Origin: Parapristionchus giblindavisi
Lineage: Eukaryota > Nematoda > Chromadorea > Rhabditida > Diplogasteridae
Length of the DNA stretch: 64,000 bases
Direction: 5' to 3'
Assembly: GCA_943737045.1 (NCBI GenBank)
Contig: CALSFV010000214.1
Span: forward strand, 124,001-188,000
The position numbers and the translations under genes were made by a program. The notes under the pieces are model-generated. The model made no database searches, was not told the origin of the DNA, and saw only the letters and a list, made by a program, of their open reading frames with translations. This document shows, piece by piece, positions 1 through 11,800 of this stretch; position 1 is the first letter of the stretch, and every line of letters begins with the position of its first letter.

Positions 1-169
1 CTGAGATAAATCATCTTAGGGTTACGGTATTTTGAAAATCTTCGTGATATGGTATTTGGAAAATCTTAACTTATATACGGTAGTTTTCAGCGCGATTAAG
101 GTAGATAATTGACATAATTACACAACAATATGACAGGAAAGTACAGTATCTCGTATGATGATAGGGCAC

Positions 170-412
170 TTACAGAAAATATGCCTTATCGATAAGGGAA
201 TGATTCCCTGGAAAAGTGTCTATGCGGTATTTTCCCTCATAGATAACGGAATTCGATCCTATTCCCTTACCTATAAGGGAATGTTTCTAGTACCCATAAG
301 AGAAGAATTCCATAGATAAGCGTTGCTAGATAATTTTTTCTGTGTGGGGTACGGGGAATTATAAGGGAATTCGACCCTATTCCCTTTTATCTGGGGGGGG
401 GGTACGTTAGGT
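170..412. repeat. Inverted TAAGGGAA-word cluster in intron
   Basis: The words TAAGGGAAT and ATTCCCTTA recur in both orientations (around 193, 260, 277, 361 and 380), followed by a run of nine or more G. This looks like a decayed inverted-repeat element sitting in the intron of the hydrolase gene. No clear target duplication was seen. Confidence 0.4.
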
Positions 413-428
413 GAATGCGTTCTCTCAC

Positions 429-1230
429 CTGCGACGTTCGGCTGCAGCTCCGACAGCAGCATGATGGATGCGGCCGTACCGATCGAGTAGCCGTATATGA
501 TGATGCGGGCAGGATCGACGCGGAGAATATCGGTTGTGTGCTGGAAATAGGATTGCGTTTGGACACACTGTAAGGGTTATTTTCTCGATTCTATTTCGTC
601 GAAAGAGCAGATAGTGAAGGACCATCAAGAGAGATGAGATATTGCAAGATTAATCGATGTATAGATGCATGAAAAACCCATTGATCTATTAAGGATCCCC
701 TGCCTGACCCACCGCACCAATGTGCGAATGTGATAACTTATTATAAGGGATACGGTTGTGTACTGTACTCATAAAACTAGCGGTTTAGGGAACTGTACTC
801 CCGAGGGTTAGGATAGGGTACCGCACGCGAGGGTATAAAGGGTGCGGTACTATATTCTGAAAAATACGGTAGGGCACTGTACTCGCGAGGATTGCAGTGA
901 GATTACTGTATAGGAATGGGTACGGTGGCTAAGATACTGTACATTGTATACGGCTTCGATATCGGCGAACAGACTCTTCTCGGAGGATCCACCACTGCTG
1001 ATACCGTATCCCGAGTAATCGTACATTATAACATCACAGTCGAGGAAACTGGAATAGATAAAGTCAGTTCACGATAGTATTCGAGTGTTAACTACCGTAT
1101 ACCTTGTCATGTCGACTATGGACGGCACTCCATTGAGATGGTCAGAGATGTCACTGCCATTCGGATGCGAATAGATTATCGTGTAGCGAGGTTTGCGAGA
1201 TGGCGCCCGAGCGCACACGCATGCCAGATA
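429..1230 (-). CDS. ABHD17-like serine hydrolase, partial (3 internal exons)
   Basis: Three exons in consistent phase are visible: 1230-1103, 1048-943 and 567-429. They encode an alpha/beta-hydrolase core. The first exon has the RYTIIYSHPNG strand (position of the HGN oxyanion motif). The second has CDVIMYDYSGYGISSG followed by SEKSLFADIEA. The third has RIIIYGYSIGTAAS, a GxSxG nucleophile elbow. The order and wording match the ABHD17/Bem46 group, whose animal members remove palmitate from membrane proteins. The family's later Asp and His residues are not in the window, so the 3' exons must lie beyond the left edge, and the first exon was not found. HPN replaces the usual HGN. The intron at 68-428 is filled with short inverted TAAGGGAA words. 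Hydrolase fold sure; ABHD17 subgroup likely. Confidence 0.8.
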
Positions 1231-1578
1231 CTGTAGACACCATAATTAATGGATAAAGAATACCTGGGTATTTAAAGGGAGAGTTTCCCATAAATATATT
1301 GATTGAAATTTCGAAAATGTTCGAAAGTGAAATTTTGTCCCACCACGAATTGACGAACTATCATACTGTAGTTTAACAAATGCGCGATTGATTTCCATGC
1401 TGGAGCTTGGCTGGAGCATCGATATTCGATGCAAATCACATATTGATGCAGTGTATGCTAATCGAAATTTGATTTACATAAGGAATATCTGTGCTGTTTC
1501 TTATTATAACCCGTCTATGCAAATGTGTCACATCTTGGACAGACATATCACTTTCCAACAAAGCGCTCACATCTCTAA

Positions 1579-1653
1579 TTGGCCGAGTGGTCTAGGGCGC
1601 TCTCTTTCGCCGTGCCTGAAGGGTTCGAATACCAGATTGGGTCGTGATTTTTG
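1579..1653 (+). pseudogene. tRNA-like sequence (Leu/Ser-type A box)
   Basis: A box TGGCCGAGTGG at 1580-1590, as in class II (Leu/Ser) tRNAs, B box GGTTCGAATAC at about 1622, and a T5 run at 1649. I could not fold convincing acceptor and anticodon stems, so I read it as a tRNA-derived sequence and not a working tRNA gene. Intergenic. Confidence 0.5.
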
Positions 1654-1659
1654 CTGATT

Positions 1660-2400
1660 TCTTTGAAATGCTCTAGTTCGACTTTTCCGTATTCGACTCC
1701 CGCCAATTTGAACGTATAATTCTCCAAGGGATACCGTCCCTTTAAGACACTAAGGCTCTAATAAGTTAATTAAGTGACTTATGTCAGGTTACTCACATGC
1801 TTCTTTTTCGTCTGAACTATGAAACACTCAATATTTCTTTTAGGCGGGTAGCAGGCATGCTCCAGACCGAACGACCACTCCTTTCTCATTGAATCCCTAA
1901 AAATGAATGACGATATGGCTTTATTTATTCATTTAATTACTTATTGGCCTTTCTTAGAATGACTCGCTTCGTATCCTCTGATTCACTAAAGAAGTAGTAC
2001 TCGCGCAGTGGTGGCCAGAAGGCAGCCTTAAAGATCAAAGATCATCTGAGATCACAGATCAGAAAGTATTTGAGATCAAAGATACCTTGTTGAGAACGCA
2101 GCTGGGAATTGGTGGACACACTACACAACAGAGTCGTCCCAATGACTGGAAAAAATCGATTGAATTGCTTTGGTCCCGAACAGATTATCTTGGGTTACGG
2201 TATCTTGGTTACCGTGACCCTACTCACGCGAGCGCACATCCGTGCGTGCCGCATGCGTATCTCACAGCAGTCGCATCCAGTATCCGGACATGAACAAATC
2301 ATCTCCACCTTGCGCGACCTGAATTTGTTTCCAATTCGTTAGCTCCGCCCATTTTCTAGATCCGCCCCTTTTCAGACACCGCCCATTTTCAGGCTCCACC
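1660..2400. other. Gene-free spacer with AGATCA-rich stretch
   Basis: No exon could be supported here. Around 2030-2085 the sequence is a low-complexity run of AGATCA/AAAGATC words. The same words recur in the introns of the neighbouring Lys/Ser-rich gene (3155-3210, 3490-3510, 3665-3700), so they appear to be a locally spread simple repeat. Confidence 0.5.
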
Positions 2401-2403
2401 CAC

Positions 2404-3888
2404 TTACTTATACTTCTCAACTAGTCTGAAGAAGCGATCATCGTCACGTTTGGTGGTGGAGGGCACAGATATTCGAGACTTCACTCTCGATGATTCCGCA
2501 TCGCTTTTCTTAGCTAAAATTGAATTTTGAGCTTGATCTTTGAGCTTTGAACGCGAACATTCACTTCTGGCAAGCATCTTCTTCATTGATGATGTGTTCG
2601 ATGTTTTCGATTTCGATTTAGTCTTTGTCTTTGTCTTGGCCGATTCTTTGACCGATTCTTTGCTCTTAGAGTTGCTGCCTGTTGTGCTGCTTCTCGATGG
2701 AACCTTCTTTCGCTTCTGAAACGGGTACGGTACTATCGATTTGTAGTTACGGTATCCTCAGCCCGGGATACGGTATCGAAGAAGGGCTACGGTACCTCGC
2801 TGATACTAATATTCCGAATGCGAATGGTGCGTCGCTGAGCCATGTGCCGGCCAGTCAGTTGAGGAGGAATCAATCTTAAAGATACCTCGAGCTAACTTCA
2901 CTCACCCCTCTGGCCACGCTCTCTCGCAGACAAAGAAAGTGAGAGAGTGTGGCCAAAGTGGATAGTTTCAAATTATCTCGGGGCGAGTCTTTAAGAGCGA
3001 TCAAAGATTAGGGCACTAGGTCGGATGATAAATAGCCGATGCATGAGAACACTGGATGAGAGCTATATGCATAGTAGAGACAAGCGCTAATGAATAGAGT
3101 GTATGCAAATAGCTATCACCCACTCGGTTCTCATCCGATCTAGTGCCAAGATTAGAGGTCAAAGATCAAAGGCCAAAGATCAAAGATGAAAGATCAAAGA
3201 TGCTGACGATCGAGTAGATTCCGTACGCTTGGTGTCCTTTCGAGGCTTTGCCTGGATCTTCTCTTTTCTGAAAAAAAAAGAGCAAAGATCAGACTACAAA
3301 AGGGAAGCGCAAACTAGAAAGCTCAATGATCAGACTACAAAAGCGAAGAGCAAACTAGAAAGCTCAAAATCGATTACCTCTTCGGAGTCGATTTCTGAGG
3401 CGTTTTCACTGACGGAGCGGTGGGTGCGAGAGGAGTAGAATTTTTCGCTGTCTCAGGAACAGTGAGAGCAAGAGATTCCTGGAAACCAAAGATCAAAGAT
3501 CTAAGATCACGCTACAGTAATCCAAACCGATTGTGTTTTGTCCTCTTTGATGATTTCAGCGTCAGCGACGACCTTGAGTATCTGGAAGACGAGAGATCAA
3601 ATGTAAAATTCGAGAACTTGCCAACCTCGTCCTCAATCAACGAAGCTGTATCCAGCATCAACTGTAAAGATCAAAGATCACTCCCAAAGATCAAAGATCA
3701 ATATACCATACATTATCATCCGCCGTGAGTGTATTGGGCAGGGCAATGTCATCACTGTCATCGGTGAAGAGACATGTCTGAAAGATTATCGATTGATTAT
3801 TGATTGATCACTGATTGATTATCGATTTTACCATGCTCGTTGTTGTGCTCGACGTCGGCTGGGTTTTGAGCGTTTTGACCTTCTTCAT
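2404..3888 (-). CDS. Lys/Ser-rich basic protein, 8 exons (unknown function)
   Basis: Eight exons join in phase with GT..AG borders: 3888-3832, 3777-3712, 3661-3626, 3581-3528, 3478-3378, 3267-3208, 2874-2796 and 2715-2404. The product is about 240 residues, starts MKKVKTLKTQPTSST and ends RDDDRFFRLVEKYK. The N-terminal third is acidic (TDDSDDIALP). The middle is Thr/Pro-rich (ETAKNSTPLAPTAPSVKTP). Then comes LIPPQLTGRHMAQRRTIRIR, and the last exon is dominated by Lys and Ser (KTKTKTKSKSK). There is no signal peptide or membrane segment, and the composition suggests a nuclear or nucleolar, nucleic-acid-associated protein; that is inference. I do not recognise the family. The 3' splice site of exon 7 is formed at the edge of a TTAA element (see findings). 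Introns carry AGATCA repeats. Confidence 0.7.
2876..2994. mobile_element. TTAA-flanked hairpin MITE (about 115 bp family)
   Basis: TTAA at both ends (2876-2879 and 2991-2994) with imperfect inverted arms around TCTCTCGCAGACAAAGAAAG. Relatives with the same core (CTCTCTCG..GACAAAGAAA) lie at about 20194, 29720, 37385, 41789, 45610 and 48850. It sits in intron 6 of the Lys/Ser-rich gene, abutting exon 7. Confidence 0.75.
3012..3147. mobile_element. hAT-like MITE with 8-bp target duplication
   Basis: Terminal inverted repeats start GGCACTAGGTCGGATGA on the left; the right end reads TCATCCGATCTAGTGCC. The 8-mer AAGATTAG flanks both ends (3004-3011 and 3148-3155). Relatives at 30080-30406, 42144-42258, about 45264 and about 56955 share TCTCATCCGAC/GCGCTTGTCTCTCAT. 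Eight-bp duplications are typical of hAT elements. It lies in intron 6 of the Lys/Ser-rich gene. Confidence 0.85.
3293..3368. repeat. Two-copy direct repeat, about 41 bp
   Basis: The unit beginning AGACTACAAAAG and ending CTAGAAAGCTC appears twice in tandem with two substitutions. It is in intron 5 of the Lys/Ser-rich gene. Confidence 0.6.
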
Positions 3889-3889
3889 G

Positions 3890-5100
3890 TTGGAGGACAG
3901 AGTACGGTAATTCAACTAGGACAGAACTTTGGCGCGAGGATGACTACGGCCACTCGTGATGACAACCGAAATCAAGAATGAAAGATGAATGAAATCATTC
4001 GGCAGTCAGAGCACAAAGCCCATAGTCGGTATTTTAATTTGCTCTTGCAAAATATTTAAATTTAAAAAAAAACTTCTGTCATCTGTCATATTAAACCGTA
4101 GTGATTGCTATTTCTAAACCATTTGATCTACGAATACACTCGATTCAAATGATATTTAAAATAAATTAAAATCAAACAATTTATTATCTTTGTATAGTAT
4201 ATTTGCGCTGGAGAGATGATTTGGACCGAGCAATTAGCAACTGGTAGAATACACCCTATGACATGTTTCGTCCCATCCACATCTAGCGATCATTGCTTGA
4301 AATGATGACATTGATTGATTGATTTGCGCACTGTCCCGCTATCATTGTCTAGTCCTCTTCATTTTGAATATGATAATCGTATAGTCTCATTTTCGTTCCT
4401 TTCATGCACAGTTCTCGGTCGTTTGTCGTCGTCTCCTCTATTCATCGGTTTGTCCCCTTTTAAAGCTGATCTTTGATCTTTGATCTTTGCTTTGTTGTCC
4501 TATTCTTATTTCTTTCATATGCTGACGTCGGTCTTCTCTCCTCCTCCTCTATGTTTCTGCCTGCCAGCCTGCCTCGGACTAGGATAAAGTCGATTCCTCA
4601 ACTGATAGTATACTGTAGAGATGAAGGTAAAGGTACAAAACGTTATTCAAGGCGCATGAAGTCCTGCGGGTGATCACTGCTAGGCGACCCAAGTGAAAAC
4701 GTATAAAACATGAAGATTTGAGATTGAAGAATGAGCAAATACCGGGATAAGGATCTTGTTAATTTTCAATCGTTTAATGTTTGGGAATATCTTATTCTAC
4801 AGGTATGATCTGCATTTCACCGTCATCATCGATGATTTTCATCGGAAGATCGTCGAAATCGTCGTGGCTGACTTCTCTGGGGAGCTGCTGAAGAAGTAGA
4901 ATGCGCACTGATGATTTCGTCTTTTGCTTGACATGAAGGCTGCTGATACCTTTTCAGACAGAATAAAGATATTTGGGTGTGTTCGAATTTACTTGAGGTG
5001 TCCAAGCCCGCGAAGTTAAAAGGGCGGGGTCAAAATCACTATATATAAGGGGCACACTCAAATGGACCGGGAAAGTATATCTAGATCATTTGAAATGGTT
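3890..5100. other. Gene-free spacer upstream of the Lys/Ser-rich gene
   Basis: AT-rich sequence with no supportable exon. The divergent promoter region of the Lys/Ser-rich gene must lie just right of 3888. GATTGATT words around 3790-3830 and 4310-4325 are simple repeats. TATATATAAGG at about 5041 resembles a TATA box, but no gene start could be tied to it. Confidence 0.4.
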
Positions 5101-5104
5101 ACTA

Positions 5105-5200
5105 TTGGGGACCCATGGTCTAGTGGATAACAGGTCGGACGGCCAATCCGAGCGGTTGGTCGGCAAGAAAGTTCGAATCCCAGACAGGGATCAGCGAAAG
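5105..5200 (+). pseudogene. tRNA-like sequence
   Basis: A box TGGTCTAGTGG at 5116-5126 and B box AGTTCGAATCCC at about 5170-5181, about 90 bp overall. The complementary tips GGGACCC near the start and AGGGATC at the end suggest a degenerate acceptor stem. The region between the boxes is longer than usual. Not a convincing functional tRNA. Confidence 0.45.
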
Positions 5201-5710
5201 ATAAACTCATAAAATCTTCTCAACACTTTTTGCAATTTTTCCTTGACGAATTATTGTTTTCTCTTTGTCAACGTGTGTTCTGCGCCAGAGGATTGACTAT
5301 AATTCTGTCTTCTCTTTGCTAACAAGCGTAACGTTTTAGAGAGAGCGCATCTAAAAGTTACTCTCGATGGGAAATATCAGTGAGTGAGGGTATCAGTATC
5401 AGTGAGAAATGGGATAGAAAGGAGAGATTTTGTTTAAACTCATAAGCTTATGAAATGTCATAAGATAGAAAAGATTAGTTCAGTTGCAATATTGAGCACA
5501 TTTGCTCTAAAAGTTCATACAGTGAAGATTAAGTTGATTTATTCTTAATATATGTTATATATTTATCACATGCTCACGCATGAACGAAACAATTGAAATA
5601 ATTGCGAAATAATAAGTGATCAATAAACTCTCAAGAAACGATAGATAAGATAAAATAATGGTTGGGCAAAGGGGTGGGGACGTCTCATGTGAGCACGTCT
5701 CATGTGAGCT

Positions 5711-6064
5711 TTAAAGATGGAGACCAGCGAATGATCATGCAAATCTCTTACATCTAGCTTATGCAAGTGACTAGTGATATGCAAGAAGATAGGGAGACTA
5801 GTCATCGTTATCGTTCCCTTAGCGTAGTGGTAAAACTTCTGACTGGAAAGCGCATGGTCGCAGGTTCGAATCCTGTTGCCGAACTTTCCAATTTTCAAAA
5901 AGCGCGCCTTTGCCTGAGTTTGCTAGCTTGATGCATTCATGATTCTAGCGATCAATAAGCTGAATTAGCATAAAATAAATAGTGTACGGTATATAGAATA
6001 ACTTTTGCTATCATTCTGTCTTCACAGTTTGTTCATGAAAACATTCGCGGGAGTCCACCTTTAA
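5711..6064. mobile_element. TTAA MITE carrying a tRNA-like unit (family 1)
   Basis: Left end TTAAAGATGGAGACC, right end GGGAGTCCACCTTTAA, so TTAA borders both sides. Inside, on + strand, A box TAGCGTAGTGG at 5820-5830, B box GGTTCGAATCC at 5863-5873 and TTTT at 5892. The 3' half (ATCAATAAGCTGAATTAGCA..) is shared with copies at 22934-23281, 12850-13480 (degenerate), 50180-50395 (no tRNA part) and 56896-57353. TTAA target sites are typical of piggyBac-type transposition. Confidence 0.8.
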
Positions 6065-6227
6065 TATTGATTAGTTGTTGAGTATACGAGATTGTATATA
6101 GAATATTTGATGATTCATCCACTACAATACATTACTAATATTATTAGTTTAGCTGATAAGAATTCCTTTTTGTTTGTTCATCTGCTATATACATAGAATC
6201 AAGTATTATTCTTATTTTCATAGCAAT

Positions 6228-6561
6228 ATGACTTTTCTTCGAACTTCTGTTGCATTCTTCGTTCTACTGTATGTAGTATCTACATTCCCGGTATCTCGAT
6301 AATATTGTTTGCTATTTTGATATTATTTTAATTAAGGCCCACCAGATCGAAACGTTAAATCAACCAATAATTGTTGGATCTGTCATACGTAGCCCTAAAT
6401 CGGACCCAATGGACAGAATATTGATTCGTGAAAAGAGGAAGAATAATGATAAAAAGAATGAGAAGGCTGGTAAAAATACCGTTCGCCCCTTACGAGAAAG
6501 CAAAACTGTCAAAAAAATCCGCAAAGGCCTCGTAGACAAAGCGTTAGAGTTTAGAGGATAA
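6228..6561 (+). CDS. Small secreted basic protein
   Basis: Two exons, 6228-6290 and 6337-6561, separated by a 46-nt intron in phase 0. The product is about 95 residues. Exon 1 encodes only a classic signal peptide (MTFLRTSVAFFVLLYVVSTF) and exon 2 the mature part, AHQIETLNQPIIVGS.., becoming strongly basic (EKRKNNDKKNEKAGKN..KTVKKIRKG) and ending LEFRG. There are no cysteines. The EKRK run could be a prohormone cleavage site, so a neuropeptide-like or other small secreted basic peptide is possible, but I recognise no family. The start is the first ATG before the hydrophobic run. Confidence 0.65.
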
Positions 6562-6780
6562 TTATGCTTCCATCATACCATCATACTTTCCATTATACTT
6601 TTTTTTCATATAGAATCCACTGGTAAATGTCTCATTCCGCGGATTCTTGATTATTATTGTCTATGTAAGCTTGTAAATATTTGTATAGATGATCATTTTA
6701 AATTAAGTTAAATTGTTGAGTTGGTGTTTGCTTTGACATCATATTTTGCGGAAGCTCATCAGACTGACGTTCGACTTGAA

Positions 6781-7074
6781 CTCCGCAATTTTAGGAGGGG
6801 GGGGGGAATAATTTGGTCGAACATTTTTGGGTGCCTAAAATTTGCAACCAGACATGCCCCACTTTTAAAGTTGAAAATAATTTGGTTTTGCTAAAATTTT
6901 GGACTAAAATAACAGCCCCACTTCGAACCAAATTATTGACTCAACGACCAAATTATTGACTCAACTTTAAAAGTGGGGCTTGTCTTTTAGCCAAATTTTA
7001 GGGTCAACTTTTACGGTCCACCAATTTATTGGCCCCACTTCGACCAAATTATTGGCCTCCCTAAAATTGCGGAG
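6781..7074. mobile_element. 294-bp inverted-repeat element
   Basis: The ends CTCCGCAATTTTAGG and CCTAAAATTGCGGAG are perfect inverted repeats, and the interior is built from repeated ACCAAATTATTG and CCCCACTT words in both orientations. A G10 run lies at about 6797. No clear target duplication was seen. Confidence 0.8.
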
Positions 7075-8040
7075 AAGAAGTACTTAATTCCAAATATCGA
7101 TAATTGCATTGTACAGCCTGAGGAGGATTTCCAAACTTCATTTTTCCTCATTTCGAAGATTGATCAGTAATTTTATCAATGTCCGAAGATCACAATTGGT
7201 ACCGTTATTCCACGTTATCATAGAATGTTATTATCATTATAATTCAAATATACTAAAGGACAAGTCCGTATAGACCGATTAATCAGAGGTTGATGGATCA
7301 TCGACATTTTTGTAAATTTCGAGATGTAGAGAGGAAAGGGGAGAGGTAGAGAGACTAAAAGGTATAGTTAGAGGAGGTAGAGAGGTAGAGAGTGAGACAG
7401 ATAGAGAGGAAGAGTGAGGACATTCAAAGGGCAATAATAAAATCATTGGAAAATTGTCCTTTTTATAAACTAATTGGTTGATTTGATTGTGTGCACTTTC
7501 TTTACAAACATGTTTAACAGTTTCAGAGCGCAGACTCTATTTTCTCTAAACCCAAAAATGACGTCTACGTTCCGAAACTTACCTGTATATGTAATAGTTA
7601 ATCAACTATCGGAAATTCGTATTTTCCATTTGCTTTCACTTTGGCGCCACTTAGCGCCGGCGCCAAAAGGCCGTAAGTGTTGGTACTTCAGAGGTTAATT
7701 TAATTACTACTCTCTCGAATCTACTTCATGCAATTGATTTATCATATTTTAATGGCGCCAACAAGCGCGAATCACGCCATTCCCCCAATCGTTCTATGCT
7801 TGATAAATGTCATTGCATGGTATTGTAACACAGTCTGGAATCGATCTATCAGATAATTTTCCTCTTCGGCCGGAGTGGCCGTTGTTCAACATGGGAAAAG
7901 TGCGTTTTATTCAGATTTTATTGCTCTTTCACATGACATACGACACGATCGGTTTCGTTAAAAACCTGACATGTGTTGAATTGTTTGATCTAATCAGGAT
8001 GAAAGTTACTTTTGTACATTATGACCGCTGTAAAATAATA
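7075..8040. other. Gene-free spacer
   Basis: No exon supported. It contains a purine-rich GAGAGGTAGAGAG repeat at 7325-7420 and, at 7640-7672, an interrupted palindrome with TTTGGCGCC on the left and GGCGCCAAA on the right (E2F-site-like words). A third GGCGCC lies at about 7753. Confidence 0.4.
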
Positions 8041-8049
8041 CACATTGGC

Positions 8050-8460
8050 ATGCACTATTGTGCGTATAAAATGTACTTGCATAAGAAAATGACACTGTGC
8101 TCTAAAGAGCGGAAGTCGCTCAAATGCTAGATCTCGCCCAACTCTCGATTGTCTCTCCGCTGCCTCTCACCTAACCCGGCTGATCTTCGCCGCGCGCTAT
8201 TTGATATAAAAGAGATCGGCATAGTTTCTGAACCATGCAAAATAAGAAAGTGCCTTCTACAAATAAAACAAGTGATTTTATACGATCTATAAAGTGCATA
8301 ATGTCCGTATATAATGTACGTGCAGGAGACAACAGGAGCCTGCACTCTCTCGCCTAACGCTCGATTACCTCTACACTTCCTCACACCTAACCCGCCTGAC
8401 CTTCGCCGCGCTGATTTCATATATAAAAGAGAGCGTTTCAGTTTCTGAACTAACATATTC
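8050..8460. mobile_element. Family-4 MITE cluster
   Basis: Contains the family-4 end GCGTATAAAATGTACTTGC, the family body CTCTCGATTGTCTCTCC/CACCTAACCCG, and a second, partly duplicated copy (about 8300-8450). Other family-4 copies, sharing ATTGTCCGTATAAAATGTAC at one end and CACTTGTTTATTTGGTACGA or this body at the other, are at 20946, 23929, 44385, 49686, 51210, 57966 and 59030. Confidence 0.65.
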
Positions 8461-8645
8461 AATAAAGTATTGAAAGTTACCAGTTTAACAAACCCTATGT
8501 GTCACCAATTGGGTAGGATGCGGGATACTTTGAAGATCACCAACGTGACCCTGATACCGGAGAACTTCAGAAATTTCTGTTTTTAACTTCCACGATCATT
8601 TTATACATTGCACGTATGCATGAACAACGGGAAAACCGTTTTCCG

Positions 8646-8727
8646 AAAAATGTGACGTCATTAGCGTAGGCGGAGGCGTTTTCCAAAAATCCTCCGCATA
8701 CGCTAATGACGTCACATTTTCAAGGAA
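8646..8727. repeat. Hairpin with paired TGACGTCA words
   Basis: The arm AATGTGACGTCATTAGCGTA is followed about 40 bp later by its near-perfect reverse complement. Each arm carries the CRE-like palindrome TGACGTCA. The same GTGACGTCAC word appears in hairpin elements near 14343, 17074, 25722 and 37086-37216, so it is more likely a MITE end than a regulatory site. Confidence 0.6.
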
Positions 8728-8882
8728 AACATGCATACGGACACAGTTTTGATGAATTTCTAATTTTCATTTAGACCCAATAATATTTATGTAAAATGAA
8801 TGCGATGTAACGATGTCATGGTCAATAACTTCATTTTTTTATTTACCAGTTTCTTTTTACATAATCGATTCTGTTACTATCA

Positions 8883-11800
8883 TCAGTACAAATAAAATTG
8901 CACAGCTCCACCATGTCGAACCAGTCCTTTGTAAAACGTATTTGTTTCCAAGTTCTGACCGTACATGACATCTGAAAACTATGAATTAAAGTCGCTTTGT
9001 AACGTGATACATCATACCTGCGGAATATCTGCATCCCCACGCCTTCATGGGCTTCTTAAACCCGCATGCACCATTTGTGTTTGTCACCCAGCCCATAACA
9101 AGACCTTTCTATAAACAATTGTTCGAAATCATGTACTTAAGTAATTATCACTTACCCCTTCCAAGTTGTGCACATAGGCATCACCGGATCTCGAGAATCC
9201 AAGCGATTTCATGGTACCATATCCTTTGGGACATGCCGCTTTGGCCAAGGCAACAGTTTCAGCGGAATAATTTATGGTCTTTCCGAGTGAACCTATACAG
9301 ATCATAATTTTATATATTCAAGAATTTTTTCTCTTTTGAGCTAAGCCCACGATAAAAATTCCCTCAAGTATCATGCTTTCTCCAGTTAATGAAAGATGTG
9401 AATGAAAAAAAATCGGGCAACACTGTCAAAATTCTAACCTAAGTAATTAGTTTTATCATATCCGATTCCATTGTTCATAATCTTATCGTAGCATCCAGAA
9501 TGAGAACAGAAAGCATGAAGAATACGGCCATAGTTGTAATAGTACCTATAATGAGTATATGAATATGCGCTGCGTTATGGCCACACGATCTCGTTATCCT
9601 CATTTGTCAACGATTTCGGACACAAGCTGATATTATTGTTTCAAAAAGATCCCAGAATGTATATTGAATATTGATCGGACATAGTAATATGAGACTCACT
9701 TCAAATCCCAGAAGACACTCGCGGGTGGATCTCTGTCCGCCTACAAATATTTGATTGACTCTATGTTTCAATCAAAATTATAGGAGAATCACCACAGTGG
9801 TCGTAGTGGTCGCTTTTGTAGTTGTTGTAGTCGCCTTAGTTGTAGTGGTACTTGGTTTAGTCGTAGTGGTAGTTGGTTTAGTCGTAGTGGTAGTTGGTTT
9901 AGTCGTAGTGGTTGTTGGTTTAGTCGTTGTGGTCGTGGTGCTGAAAAGGGACTATTAAACGTTAACTATCATTGCACAATGATCATATTATTTTTTGAAG
10001 TTATGAAACCATGGTACATACCTAGTACTAGTAGTCGAAGTCGTGGTTGTGGGGTCTGAAAATGAAAAAAAAGAGAGGTGGAATTTTTTCGAAAAAGTAG
10101 TTCTAACGAACCTATACACTCCATTTCCACTTGTCTTGAAGCGGCATTCTTATCATAATCAATCACTGGACCATTATTAATCGAAACTTTTCCGGATTGC
10201 ACACACTTCATTGTCAGCGTTGATCCAATATGAGTGATACCATTGACAATTATGCTTGTGTTCTGTCCTGGCTGACATTTCAAAGGTTGGTCAGCGATAA
10301 GATCTTGGAAGTGTCCATTGAATTTGATTTTGCACACTGAATGCGTACGAATTATTGATATCCATGATTTTAAACCTCATCCTAATAATGACCCAATTAA
10401 TAACCTAGAGCAGTTTCGGTATTAACGATTATCTTGTTCCTCTGGTATTTTGCCACTTAAAGTCTACTTAAACTACGTCACAGACTTTAAGTAGACTTTA
10501 AGTAAACTTTAAGTGAAAGAACATTTGACGAAATGCATTACAGTATACCACACCACTTTAAGTAGACTTACGTCTCACTTTAAGTTTACTTAAAGTCTAC
10601 TTAAAGTGGGAAAGTTTAAGTAGACTTTAAGTGGCAAAATACCAGAGTCTACCCTTTTAACCAATCCTTAATTAATATTATTTTTCTACTATGTGTTGTT
10701 TGTTCCTAATATACAACACTTACATAGCTTAGTGAACATTTGTTTGGATCTACATTCAGAAAAGCTTGCCATGTCCGTCAATCACTGACTTAAAAAATGT
10801 CTAATAAGGAACTTACACTTGTCCGCATCGATACTACCGTCGACACAGGAGAACTGAAGAGAATGGAATTATATTGCATTGCGAATTTTTTTTTGACTTG
10901 GGGTCGGCATGTAATCAGAATGATCCTTTGAGATTTTATAAAGAGGTCTGCTAGTGAGCAATATGTATCCCAGAATTGGTACACTGCCATATTGCTCATG
11001 CAGCTTGTGCAACAAAAACCTTCAATTGTAGTTATCGGGAGGGCTAAATATAACCAGAGACGAGTGTGTCTTATTAAAGAAATCGACGGAATAGTAAATA
11101 CAACTTTTACCTTATCAGTCGGCTCGAATGTAACTCCGTTTTCCGTTACCCATCTTAAAATATATGTAATATTAAAATTAAACTTGACAGTCCCAAAAGT
11201 AAGAATAAATGTTAACTTTCTACATAGTTTCAAGTTATATCAATTAATATTATGATCATAATCGTTTGAACAATAAGATGGTTTATTATTACATATTGAA
11301 TCGAGATGTTTATTAATAAATGATTTATGATCTGGATAAGAAAAACTGACTTGTCTTCATCGCACTTAATCATTTCTGTAGAAAATATCTCACTTCCAGT
11401 GGCATCTCGCTTCTGAAATGCAAAGTTCATGACATAAATCTCTTATCCATTAATGAATTATTCCGTTTTTAAGGTAAGTATCTCAAAAAAGTTAAAACAC
11501 CAATAGATTAATGATTGCCTTATCAAGTATGGAAGAATTACAGGGGGAACATTGCACTTTTTGTATCAAGATATGGTAACTAATACGCTCTGACAACACA
11601 CTCTCGCAGACCAAATTACCTCAAGCAGCTAGTCAAAATACTCATCGGACATTCGTTTAATGCACATAATAGGGTCAAAATGGAGGGAAACGTACTAGAT
11701 ACCACTGGCCAGTACTCGGGCAGCTGAGGTAAATTTCACCGCTATCTTCCTCGATCGTCACATCACTCAATAGCACGAGGTTTGGAGGAACGGAACCGGC

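Noticed and set aside
8646..8727. CREB/ATF binding site pair (TGACGTCA)
   Set aside because: The same word sits in hairpin elements at several unrelated places, so it is more simply an element end.
9755..9958. + strand frame of Val runs (VVVVVGLVVVV)
   Set aside because: Shadow of the - strand Thr-rich exon of the secreted-protein gene.
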